Of a stretch of DNA of 32,364 nt, positions 18,437-26,677 are shown piece by piece (position 1 is the first letter of the stretch; every line of letters begins with the position of its first letter). The translations under genes were made by a program, and so were the position numbers. The notes under the pieces are model-generated. The model made no database searches and was not told where the DNA came from. It saw only the letters and a list, made by a program, of their open reading frames with translations. Source of the stretch: Chitinophagaceae bacterium (GTDB lineage: Bacteria > Bacteroidota > Bacteroidia > Chitinophagales > Chitinophagaceae); NCBI GenBank assembly GCA_013694745.1, contig JACDBU010000166.1:1-32364 (forward strand), read 5' to 3'.

Positions 18437-18886
18437 ATGATCCTTCATAAAAAACCCAGACCTAATTTATTGTGGAGCATCCTCACTATGCGCTGTCCTA
18501 AATGCAGGAGGGGAAACTTATTTACACATACAAATCCTTTCAGAAAATTAAGCCTTTCCTATATGCTTGACATGCCTGTATCCTGCCCTGTTTGCAAACA
18601 AAAATTTGATCTTGAACCAGGCTTCTGGTATGGAACGGGCTACGTTAGTTATGGTCTTGCTGTTTTAATTTCGGCTATAACATTCATTGCCTGGTGGATC
18701 ATAATCGGCATTTCAATAAACGACAACCGTGTTTTTTACTGGCTTGGTTTTAACGCAGTTTTAATCCTGGTAATTCAGCCATGGCTTATGCAGTTTAGCA
18801 GGGCAGTTTATATTTATTTTTTTATACGCTACGATGAGCATTATGAAAACAGTGCGTCCAATGAACTTCACCTCGATGAAAAATAA
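18437..18886 (+). CDS. DUF983 family membrane protein
   Basis: MRCPKCRRGNLF...CPVCKQKFDLEPGFWYGTGYVSYGLAV with paired CxxC and TM segments. Confidence 0.82.
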   Translation: MILHKKPRPNLLWSILTMRCPKCRRGNLFTHTNPFRKLSLSYMLDMPVSCPVCKQKFDLEPGFWYGTGYVSYGLAVLISAITFIAWWIIIGISINDNRVFYWLGFNAVLILVIQPWLMQFSRAVYIYFFIRYDEHYENSASNELHLDEK

Positions 18887-18920
18887 AATAAATTATCAGC
18901 ACATAATTTAATATTATTTT

Positions 18921-19451
18921 ATGGCCGTTTATATAAACAATGACCCGAAAGTTATCAGGCACATCCTCCATGATGATGGCCGGTTTCCTAACAGCAGCTT
19001 GTTTGTTCTTATTTACAAAAATGCCTTTTATTTACCTGAAGAAGAGGCTGCATCAGTAATTGAAGGGACCTTTAAAAATAATGACTGGGGAAATTTATGG
19101 AGAAACGGAATCTATGATTATCATCATTTCCACAGCAACACACACGAAGTGCTTGGCGTTTATGAAGGCGAAACCACTGTACAATTAGGCGGACCAAATG
19201 GTATATCAGAAAAGCTAGAGCGGGGAGATGTAATAATTATTCCCGCTGGTGTAGCGCATAAAAATATTGAAGCAGGAAAAGATTTTAAATGTGTGGGTGC
19301 ATATCCGGAGGGGAAAGATTTCGATATTAAAAAAGGTGATCCTACGGAGCGACCAGAAGCCGATAAAAATATAAACGAGGTATTGTTGCCGGAAAATGAT
19401 CCGGTGTATGGGGAAACAGGATTATTAATGTTGAACTGGGAAATGCAGTGA
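18921..19451 (+). CDS. Cupin-domain protein
   Basis: HHFHSNTHEVLGVYEGETTVQLGG...LERGDVIIIPAGVAHKNIEAG double-motif cupin pattern. Confidence 0.82.
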   Translation: MAVYINNDPKVIRHILHDDGRFPNSSLFVLIYKNAFYLPEEEAASVIEGTFKNNDWGNLWRNGIYDYHHFHSNTHEVLGVYEGETTVQLGGPNGISEKLERGDVIIIPAGVAHKNIEAGKDFKCVGAYPEGKDFDIKKGDPTERPEADKNINEVLLPENDPVYGETGLLMLNWEMQ

Positions 19452-19455
19452 AATT

Positions 19456-20247
19456 CTAATAGCCAATTAATTTATTTTCTCGCTTTTCTTCTTTCTGCTG
19501 CGGCGTTAATTTTCTTTCATAATCGTATAATGCATTCTCCCATTCACCATACGTACTGTTAGGTAAAACAATAAATTTATCGCCCCAGTCTTTTCTTACT
19601 TTATCAACTTCCGTTTTACGGTCGGCAATATTTTTAGTCTCAAAAAATTGCGTAAAATCATTTAAGTTATCTCCCAGCAGCATTACCACTTTATATTTTC
19701 CCATAACCCTCTGCCGCCTGGTTTCTTTTGAAGATGTATTGGATGAGAACATCATGTGTGCTGTATCTGCATTGGGTAATTGTAATTTTTTTAAATTCTG
19801 CAGGGTTGCCATTACCTGGGATGTATCGCGGTTGCTGATGTAAAAAATAGTGAGTCCTTTTGTATGCGCCCATTGCAAAAATGCAGCAGCCCCGGGTACT
19901 TCAGTTGCAGCCGACTGGTTCACCCACCGTTTCCATTCTGCACTGCTATATTCTTTTCCGTCTTTTATGAGATTTGCTTCCGAGTAGCTGTTATCAAGAA
20001 TGGTTTCATCCAGGTCTGTGATTATTGCGCGTTTTTCATGGCGTCTTTTTTTTAAAGCAGAGATACGAATCTCCGCAATGTTAAAAGCCTGGTAACACAA
20101 TGCCCTGTATTCCGCTGCAGTTTGCTGCCATAAAACCGGGAGTTGTTTAAGCGACTCTTCGCTGCTGCGGCGCATGTAAGTACTATCCTGTGATTGTACC
20201 GTAAGAAAATCAAAAAGAATAAAACCGAAAAAAAAGAATCTTTTCAT
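19456..20247 (-). CDS. 5'-nucleotidase/acid phosphatase, lipoprotein e(P4) family (HAD)
   Basis: AIITDLDETILDNSYSEANLI, FYISNRDTS, LLGDNLNDF; signal peptide at N-terminus. Confidence 0.85.
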   Translation of the reverse strand: MKRFFFFGFILFDFLTVQSQDSTYMRRSSEESLKQLPVLWQQTAAEYRALCYQAFNIAEIRISALKKRRHEKRAIITDLDETILDNSYSEANLIKDGKEYSSAEWKRWVNQSAATEVPGAAAFLQWAHTKGLTIFYISNRDTSQVMATLQNLKKLQLPNADTAHMMFSSNTSSKETRRQRVMGKYKVVMLLGDNLNDFTQFFETKNIADRKTEVDKVRKDWGDKFIVLPNSTYGEWENALYDYERKLTPQQKEEKRENKLIGY

Positions 20248-20290
20248 GGATGCTTTTTATAAATGAAGCATATCAATCATGTACATTGAA

Positions 20291-21154
20291 TCAAATATCA
20301 GCTGCAATTATATTTTCATTTGCTTTGCGATTTTTCTTATTGCCCAGCCCCGAAAATATCCTGTAAAGCGCGGCTAAAATAAAAATAACTCCCAGCACTA
20401 CAACAATGGATGAGCCTGCCGGGAAATCATAATGGAAAGAAAAATTTAATCCAAAAAATCCTCCCAGGATACTTATCACAATTGCGATAATTAATACAGC
20501 TGCTTTATTTTTTGTGATCATAATTGCGGAAACCGCGGGTATGATGAGGTAAGAGAAAACGGGAATAACCCCATTTATCTTTACAGCAAAAACAATAGCG
20601 AGACCGATCGAAATATAGAATAAAAAATTCCAGATATTGAAAATTCCAACCAAATGATTTACACCATTTTCAAAAGATTCCGTTAAAGCAAAAAACTTTT
20701 TAAAAAATACCAGTTGCAAAAGCAAAAGCGCGCCGAAAACAACTGCAACCAATTTTATTTGTTCCCAGCTAACGGAAAGAATATTTCCAAACAATACTTC
20801 CTGGATATCAGAGTCTCCATGCGCGGTTTTGGAAATGAGTAAAACCGTTAGGGCAGATGCGAAAGCGTATAAAATTCCAATGATAGCCTCTTGTTTTAAG
20901 CGCTTATCTCTTATGTTTATAAATGACATTAACAAGGCGCCCGATAGGGTAAATATGAGTGGTATGGAGGTTACGCCTGTTCCGATAAAAGCTGCAAAGG
21001 CAACACCGAGTGAAGATATCTGGCCCAATGCGAGGTCAACAAAAACTATTCCCCTGCCAACAACATGAACGCCTAAATAAGATAATAGAACACCTGTTAT
21101 AATTGCTGCCGCAAAGGCCTGAACCATAAAGGGTAGCTGGAACATTTCAAACAT
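20291..21154 (-). CDS. Metal (zinc/manganese-type) ABC transporter permease
   Basis: FEMFQLPFMVQAFAAAIITGVLLSYLGVHVVGRGIVFVDLALGQISSLGVAFA; ABC-3 family pattern, many TM segments. Confidence 0.88.
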   Translation of the reverse strand: MFEMFQLPFMVQAFAAAIITGVLLSYLGVHVVGRGIVFVDLALGQISSLGVAFAAFIGTGVTSIPLIFTLSGALLMSFINIRDKRLKQEAIIGILYAFASALTVLLISKTAHGDSDIQEVLFGNILSVSWEQIKLVAVVFGALLLLQLVFFKKFFALTESFENGVNHLVGIFNIWNFLFYISIGLAIVFAVKINGVIPVFSYLIIPAVSAIMITKNKAAVLIIAIVISILGGFFGLNFSFHYDFPAGSSIVVVLGVIFILAALYRIFSGLGNKKNRKANENIIAADI

Positions 21155-21199
21155 CGAAAATAATTTTGCAACTAATTTAATAAAAAGATATTATTCTCT

Positions 21200-22102
21200 T
21201 CATTTTAAAACTGCGGTAAGGGCATTGATATCATAATCAAATAGATCAAAATAATTTTTTATTGTGGGAAAGGCTCCTGAAGAAGTTGCCAGGGTTAATT
21301 CTTTCACCCCCGTTTGTTTTGCCACTACATCCGATGAAGAAGTTGTAAAATAAGGCGATGAGATGATCACTTTAATTTTATCTGCCTGAACTTCTCTTAT
21401 CACTTTAACCAATTGTGAAGGTGAAGGCGGGATGCCGGGTTTTGGTTCCATAAAATCAACTATCTGTAATCCAAAACGCCTTTCAAAATAAACCCATTCG
21501 TTATGGTAGGCAATTATTTTTGATCCTTTATAAGGAGCCATTTTTATTTGCCATTCTTTTAGCTTCGCATCGATGCGGTCGAAAAAATCATACAGGTTTT
21601 TTTCATAAAAGCTTTTATTAACGGGGTCAATTCTTTCAAGGCCGTTTGCGATATTGCGGGCAATAACTTTTCCATTTAGGGGATCAAGCCAGTAATGCGG
21701 GTTGCCATAAATATGAATATCGCCTTCGCCCCTGTTAGATGAACTGGGAACCTGTAATAAGCCAATGCCTTCCGATGCATCAACATACCCGGGAGAGCCT
21801 TTTTGAATTTTTGAATTTCTTGAGCTGCTTAATAATTGTGGTGACCATCCTGTTTCCAGGTCAAGCCCAACTGTTACGAATAAATTTGCATTTGATAAAC
21901 TAATGATATAGCTCGGCTTTGGATCAACAAAATGCGGATTCTGGTAACCGGTAGCGATAGACGTTACTGAAACTTTATTGCCGCCAATTAGTTCGGTAAT
22001 ACTCCTGAGATCCATTGTGGTAGTAACCACCTTTATGGTTCCGGCACCGGCACTAAAGATCATAATGAATGTAAAAAAGCAGAAATTCAAAACTCTTTTC
22101 AT
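21200..22102 (-). CDS. Metal (zinc-type, ZnuA-like) ABC transporter substrate-binding protein
   Basis: Signal peptide; VVTTTMDLRSITELIGG, NPHFVDPKPSYI, NPHYWLDPLNGKVIARNIANGL, IAYHNEWVYFERRFGLQIV with metal-ligand His residues. Confidence 0.87.
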   Translation of the reverse strand: MKRVLNFCFFTFIMIFSAGAGTIKVVTTTMDLRSITELIGGNKVSVTSIATGYQNPHFVDPKPSYIISLSNANLFVTVGLDLETGWSPQLLSSSRNSKIQKGSPGYVDASEGIGLLQVPSSSNRGEGDIHIYGNPHYWLDPLNGKVIARNIANGLERIDPVNKSFYEKNLYDFFDRIDAKLKEWQIKMAPYKGSKIIAYHNEWVYFERRFGLQIVDFMEPKPGIPPSPSQLVKVIREVQADKIKVIISSPYFTTSSSDVVAKQTGVKELTLATSSGAFPTIKNYFDLFDYDINALTAVLK

Positions 22103-22150
22103 AATATTTATTTTTTAAAATTATCACATTTCAAATACCAAATTCCCGCA

Positions 22151-23323
22151 TCAGTACTGATGTGCGCCGTGTGCGCCTATCACAAAAATCCAGCGTATCC
22201 AGGCCTGGTAATATCTTGGCTGGGTATTATCTTCTGTTGTTTTACCTTCAAATTCCATCTTTGAAAATTCTGTAGCCAGCCAGCCGGCTGTTAAAGAATA
22301 AGCCTGCTCTACAATATTTTTATTATAAGGTTTTTCGGCATAATCATACCGCCCTGTTAAAAACCAGCGCTTGCCGGTTTGGTATTCGATAAATGAATAC
22401 AATCCAAACGTATTCTGTTTTTGATTGTTTAAATATTTTGCATTGCTGTAAAAAAATTCATTTTGCCAGGTTAATGAATGGTATGTATTGAGCTGAACCG
22501 GTTTCCATTTGTAAGTAAGATCGCCGGCAGCAATATTGGTTGTTGCAGCAGAATCATTAGGGCCTGTAACACCGGTGATACCTAGCTCCAGCGTGGCATT
22601 ATCACTTAGCGTGAAAAAATTCTTGAGATGGGCGAGATAAATAAATTGATTGTTATCTCCGCGGTGAAAGCTTGGAGATTCAGAAGCACCAGCAGTTCCC
22701 TGGAAGATCAATTCCTGGTAAAATGTTTTGGTAGGCACCAGCCAGCTTAATGAAACTCCTTCATCGTTTAAGCCTTCATGACCAAAATAATTTACATATG
22801 CGTTTGGCAGGTCAACAAATGGAAGTGCGTGTGCATGAACAGGATTTATCCTGCCAAGTGCTTCTTTAAATTTACCCGCCTTTAACTGCAGTTTTGCCGG
22901 AAGCGACAGCGTTGTAAGGTATCCTTCCTCTACATCGATGCCATATTTGTGCGTATCAGGATCTCTTGATAATGAAAGAAAAAAATCTGCTCTTATATAA
23001 GGATCAACTATGGATTGCAGGGATATCTCTGTTTCATTAAGGTAAGCGTCAAAATTCTTTTTGCCCTGGCTGTTGTAGGAAGTTTGAAAATCCCCGATAA
23101 CCCCTATATCCGGGTTGGCTGAGAGTCCTGAACGGGTTTGTTGTGGGGCTGGCTGCGTAACCGGGTTATTATTCAACATCTGTGCCTCTATCTGTTTCTG
23201 GAGAATAGAATCTGCGGCAGTACTGTCTTTAACGGTTTGCCCGTTGGTTGTATTAATGAATAAAATAACTGAAAAAATGAGTAATGAAAACCCCTGGAAC
23301 CGGGATCTAAGAAGATGATTCAT
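22151..23323 (-). CDS. Outer-membrane porin-like beta-barrel protein, likely first gene of the metal-uptake operon
   Basis: From internal Met: MNHLLRSRFQGFSLLIFSVILFINTTNGQ signal; barrel pattern; co-directional with the substrate-binding and permease genes at 45-48 bp gaps. Confidence 0.65.
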   Translation of the reverse strand: MNHLLRSRFQGFSLLIFSVILFINTTNGQTVKDSTAADSILQKQIEAQMLNNNPVTQPAPQQTRSGLSANPDIGVIGDFQTSYNSQGKKNFDAYLNETEISLQSIVDPYIRADFFLSLSRDPDTHKYGIDVEEGYLTTLSLPAKLQLKAGKFKEALGRINPVHAHALPFVDLPNAYVNYFGHEGLNDEGVSLSWLVPTKTFYQELIFQGTAGASESPSFHRGDNNQFIYLAHLKNFFTLSDNATLELGITGVTGPNDSAATTNIAAGDLTYKWKPVQLNTYHSLTWQNEFFYSNAKYLNNQKQNTFGLYSFIEYQTGKRWFLTGRYDYAEKPYNKNIVEQAYSLTAGWLATEFSKMEFEGKTTEDNTQPRYYQAWIRWIFVIGAHGAHQY

Positions 23324-23402
23324 TTGGTAAAAATATTTCGTTATGTTTTTGATTATGGGTGACAGTGAAAATGAAAAACGATGTTCTTTCAGGTTAGGAT
23401 AG

Positions 23403-23438
23403 CAAATGTAAAAACTTAACATGCTATTAAAATGTTAA
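23403..23438 (-). promoter_or_regulatory. Promoter -7 box overlapped by palindromic operator candidate upstream of the metal-uptake operon
   Basis: Minus strand TACATTTG (23403-23410) matches TAnnTTTG. ATGTAAAAACTTAACAT (23406-23422) is an imperfect palindrome. TTAACAT-N9-ATGTTAA (23416-23438) is a perfect 7-bp inverted repeat. Confidence 0.4.
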
Positions 23439-23534
23439 TACCCCGGGCTGGCGGCTTAAATTTAAATTGCGTGCAGCAAATCTTTGGCTATTTGCGTATC
23501 TGGCTATTTATGCAAAATATCTGATAAAGATTAT

Positions 23535-23542
23535 TAAATTTG
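23535..23542 (+). promoter_or_regulatory. Candidate -7 element upstream of the HU-family gene
   Basis: TAAATTTG matches TAnnTTTG, 65 bp upstream of ATG 23608. Confidence 0.3.
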
Positions 23543-23607
23543 TTGTTACAGGCTAGTTACGGTTTTATCGTATTGTAAATTATCAAGTCATTTTTTAAAT
23601 TATAGTC

Positions 23608-23907
23608 ATGAGAAAAGCAGATTTGATCAACCAGATTTCCGAAAAAACCGGTATCCCTAAAGTCGATGTTTTGGTAACACTTGAAACAATGTTTAAAGAA
23701 GTTAAAGAATCTCTTGCCAAAGGAGAAAATATTTATATCCGTGGATTTGGCAGCTTTATTACCAAAAAACGTGCAGCAAAGATCGGCAGAAATATAAAGA
23801 AGAATGTTGCCGTTGAAATCCCTGAACATTATATACCCGCATTTAAGCCAGCCAAAGAATTCGTGCAGGATATAAAATCCAAAAATTATAAAGAAAAGGC
23901 TGACTAA
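23608..23907 (+). CDS. HU/IHF family DNA-binding protein
   Basis: MRKADLINQISEKTGIPKVDVLVTLETMFKEVKESLAKGENIYIRGFGSFITKKRAAKIGRNI...IPAFKPAKEF. Confidence 0.93.
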   Translation: MRKADLINQISEKTGIPKVDVLVTLETMFKEVKESLAKGENIYIRGFGSFITKKRAAKIGRNIKKNVAVEIPEHYIPAFKPAKEFVQDIKSKNYKEKAD

Positions 23908-23962
23908 GCATTACCTTCGCAACCCTGAAATGGTTTTTTACCCGGGACATTAATTCATTTAT

Positions 23963-24805
23963 GTGAAACAACAATATCTCTTAACAGCAGGGGGACTCAT
24001 CCTCCTGGCTACCTTGTTTTTTTTTGGAAAAATTGAAACCCAAAAAAGCAATTTTCCGCACAATGAACCCGCAGCGGCCATATTTAATATTGACGCAAAT
24101 ATTAAACAGGCTAAGCAAAAGTTAACTCCCTCACAACTTATTTATGTAAGTAACCTGGAAAATGGGATCAGCAGGGGAGATATCAAGCAACAGGGACAAA
24201 AGCAATACACTTCTTTAGCATCTTTTTGGCGGGATTCTGCCCAGGTGTTTGAGCCATATGCCTGGTATTTAAGCCAGTCTGCCAAGTTGGATAATTCAGA
24301 AAAAAATCTCACCTTTGCAGCCCGGTTAATTTTTGAGGCAATGCGAAAAGAGGATGATGTATTGAAAAAGACGTGGGAAGCCGGGATAGCAGCTGATTTG
24401 TTTGAGGGTGCATTAAAGCTGGATCCATCAAATGATGATCTGAAGATAGGTTTGGGAAGTTGTTATGTTTATGGAAAGGGAATGATCGGTGATGCTGCCG
24501 AAACAATGAAAGGAGTTCAGCAATTGCTGCAGGTTGTAAGAAAGGATTCTGCAAATATGAAAGCGCAATTAGTGCTGGGGATTGGAGGAGTTATTTCAAG
24601 GCAATACGATAAAGCTATTGAACGTTTAAATAAAGTAGTAAAAGCAGAACCCGGCAACATGGAAGCTGTATCATGGCTTGCAGATGCATACGCTGCCACC
24701 GGAAATAAAGCGGATGCCGTTAAGTGGTATGAATACAGTAAACGAATGGTAAATAATCCTGCTTTCAGTAAAGAAGTTGATGAAAGAATAAAAGGGTTGA
24801 ATTAA
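23963..24805 (+). CDS. TPR-containing periplasmic/membrane-anchored protein
   Basis: N-terminal TM anchor; helical repeats (DLFEGALKLDPSNDDLKIGLGSCYVYG; AIERLNKVVKAEPGNMEAVSWLADAYAATGNKADAVKWYE); GTG start. Confidence 0.78.
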   Translation: MKQQYLLTAGGLILLATLFFFGKIETQKSNFPHNEPAAAIFNIDANIKQAKQKLTPSQLIYVSNLENGISRGDIKQQGQKQYTSLASFWRDSAQVFEPYAWYLSQSAKLDNSEKNLTFAARLIFEAMRKEDDVLKKTWEAGIAADLFEGALKLDPSNDDLKIGLGSCYVYGKGMIGDAAETMKGVQQLLQVVRKDSANMKAQLVLGIGGVISRQYDKAIERLNKVVKAEPGNMEAVSWLADAYAATGNKADAVKWYEYSKRMVNNPAFSKEVDERIKGLN

Positions 24806-24869
24806 AATAATTCTTGAACATTGATCATCAGGTTAATGTTGTAGTTATAAAAATAATAAAATAATTATT

Positions 24870-24959
24870 ATGCCTTGTGGTAAAAAAAGAAAACGTCATA
24901 AAATAGCAACTCATAAACGCAAAAAGCGTTTGAGAAAAAATCGCCATAAGAAAAAATAA
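24870..24959 (+). CDS. AURKAIP1/COX24-domain (mS38/bS22-like) small basic ribosomal-type protein, 29 aa
   Basis: ATG CCT TGT GGT ... TAA = MPCGKKRKRHKIATHKRKKRLRKNRHKKK*; absent from the supplied ORF track because of its size. Confidence 0.85.
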   Translation: MPCGKKRKRHKIATHKRKKRLRKNRHKKK

Positions 24960-24962
24960 AAT

Positions 24963-24995
24963 TGGTCCGGGCTTTCGGGTACCCTTTATTTTTCT
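24963..24995 (+). terminator. Possible weak intrinsic terminator/hairpin after the mini-gene
   Basis: GGTCCG-ggcttt-CGGgtACC with small bulge, then CTTTATTTTT. Confidence 0.35.
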
Positions 24996-25049
24996 CCGCT
25001 AATAATGTTTTCCTTCTGAGGTTGTAAGGTATAATTTAAAAAAATTCGC

Positions 25050-26597
25050 TTGAACAAGGAACTGATCATCAATGCTGCCCCCCAGGCAGTAGAAATAGCC
25101 CTGTTAGAAGATAAGGAACTGGTTGAATTGCACAGTGAACAAGCTGATGCGAGTTTTGCAGTTGGAGATCTCTATCTTGGCAAAGTTAAAAAACTCATCC
25201 CGGGTTTAAATGCCGCATTCATTGATGTTGGGTTTGAAAAGGATGCATTTTTACATTATACCGATCTTAGTCCATACGTACGCTCTATTTTAAAGTTCAC
25301 GAATATGTCGATGAACGACAGATCTGAGCAAGGTTTTGATTACAGCAAATTTCATGTAGAACCGGAGATCGTTAAAACAGGTAAGATCGCCGAGGTATTA
25401 AGTGGCAAGCCACACATCCTGGTGCAGATATTAAAAGAACCAATTGCAGCAAAAGGGCCAAGACTAAGTTGCGAGCTATCACTCCCGGGGAGGTTTGTGG
25501 TTATCACTCCATTCAATGATATCATCGCTGTATCAAGGAAGATACATTCTTCGGAAGAGAGAAAACGTTTGCATAAGATCATTGAAGCCATTAAGCCGAA
25601 AAATTTTGGTGTCATTGTGCGTACCGCAGCAGAGGGCAAACACAATGCAGAATTACAGGAAGATCTTTTAAGTCTTATCAATACCTGGAAAAGCATTCAA
25701 AAAAATCTGAAGGGCGCTGTTCCCCCGGCGAAGATCCTGAGTGAAGAAGGTAAGACCAACAGTATTTTGCGTGATCTGCTAAGTGAAGATTTTAATAAGA
25801 TCGTTGTGAATGATAAAAATATTTTTACAGATACAAAAACATACCTGCAGCGCATAGCTCCCGACAAAACTGATATCCTTAGCTTTCATAATAATGGTTC
25901 TCCTATTTTCGATAGTTACGGCATAACAAAACAGGTGAAAGCATCTTTTGGTAAGACCGTTAACCTGCCCAGCGGCGCATACCTGATCGTGGAACATACC
26001 GAAGCGCTGCATGTTATAGATGTGAACAGCGGATATAAAAGTGTAAGCAATAACCAGGAACAAAATGCCCTGGAAACCAACCTGGAAGCGGCTGCAGAGA
26101 TAGCCAGGCAATTAAGGTTACGTGATATCGGTGGAATTATTGTGGTTGATTTTATAGATATGCGCTTGCTGGAAAACAAGAAAAGGCTTGTTGAGCAAAT
26201 GGAATTATTCATGAAGCCCGACAGGGCAAAGCACGCTGTTTTGCCGATCACGAAATTTGGATTGATGCAATTAACCCGGCAACGGATGAAGCCGGAGATG
26301 AACATAAATACTTCTGAGATCTGCCCTAGCTGTGCTGGTACCGGCAAAATATCTTCTACCCTGATCCTCGAAGATGAGATAGAAAAAAATCTCAGTTATC
26401 TTATCATGCAAAAACATGATGGACTAACTATTGAAGTCCATCCTATCCTGCATGCCTACCTCACCAAGGGTTTCCCTTCCCGGCGTTTAAAATGGAGATG
26501 GAAATACAAGCAAAAGATCCTTATAAAAGCCAACAGTAATTATCATCTTACTGAATTCCATTTTTATGATAAGAATGATGAAGAGATAAAGTTGTGA
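25050..26597 (+). CDS. rng: Ribonuclease E/G family protein
   Basis: FAVGDLYLGKVKKLIPGLNAAFIDVGFEKDAFLHYTDL, HVIDVNSGYKS, LRLRDIGGIIVVDFIDM, LMQLTRQRMKP, CPSCAGTGKI; TTG start. Confidence 0.93.
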   Translation: MNKELIINAAPQAVEIALLEDKELVELHSEQADASFAVGDLYLGKVKKLIPGLNAAFIDVGFEKDAFLHYTDLSPYVRSILKFTNMSMNDRSEQGFDYSKFHVEPEIVKTGKIAEVLSGKPHILVQILKEPIAAKGPRLSCELSLPGRFVVITPFNDIIAVSRKIHSSEERKRLHKIIEAIKPKNFGVIVRTAAEGKHNAELQEDLLSLINTWKSIQKNLKGAVPPAKILSEEGKTNSILRDLLSEDFNKIVVNDKNIFTDTKTYLQRIAPDKTDILSFHNNGSPIFDSYGITKQVKASFGKTVNLPSGAYLIVEHTEALHVIDVNSGYKSVSNNQEQNALETNLEAAAEIARQLRLRDIGGIIVVDFIDMRLLENKKRLVEQMELFMKPDRAKHAVLPITKFGLMQLTRQRMKPEMNINTSEICPSCAGTGKISSTLILEDEIEKNLSYLIMQKHDGLTIEVHPILHAYLTKGFPSRRLKWRWKYKQKILIKANSNYHLTEFHFYDKNDEEIKL

Positions 26598-26677
26598 GTT
26601 GTTTCAATACTCAAGACTTACCATTGTGGACTATGTTCGTTTTTTGAAAGATCAATATCAATCTCAATTTTTTTATT

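Noticed and set aside
19449-19458. Convergent cupin and phosphatase genes only 4 bp apart as a regulatory overlap
   Set aside because: Tight convergent packing is common in compact genomes; no hairpin or other signal supports a function.
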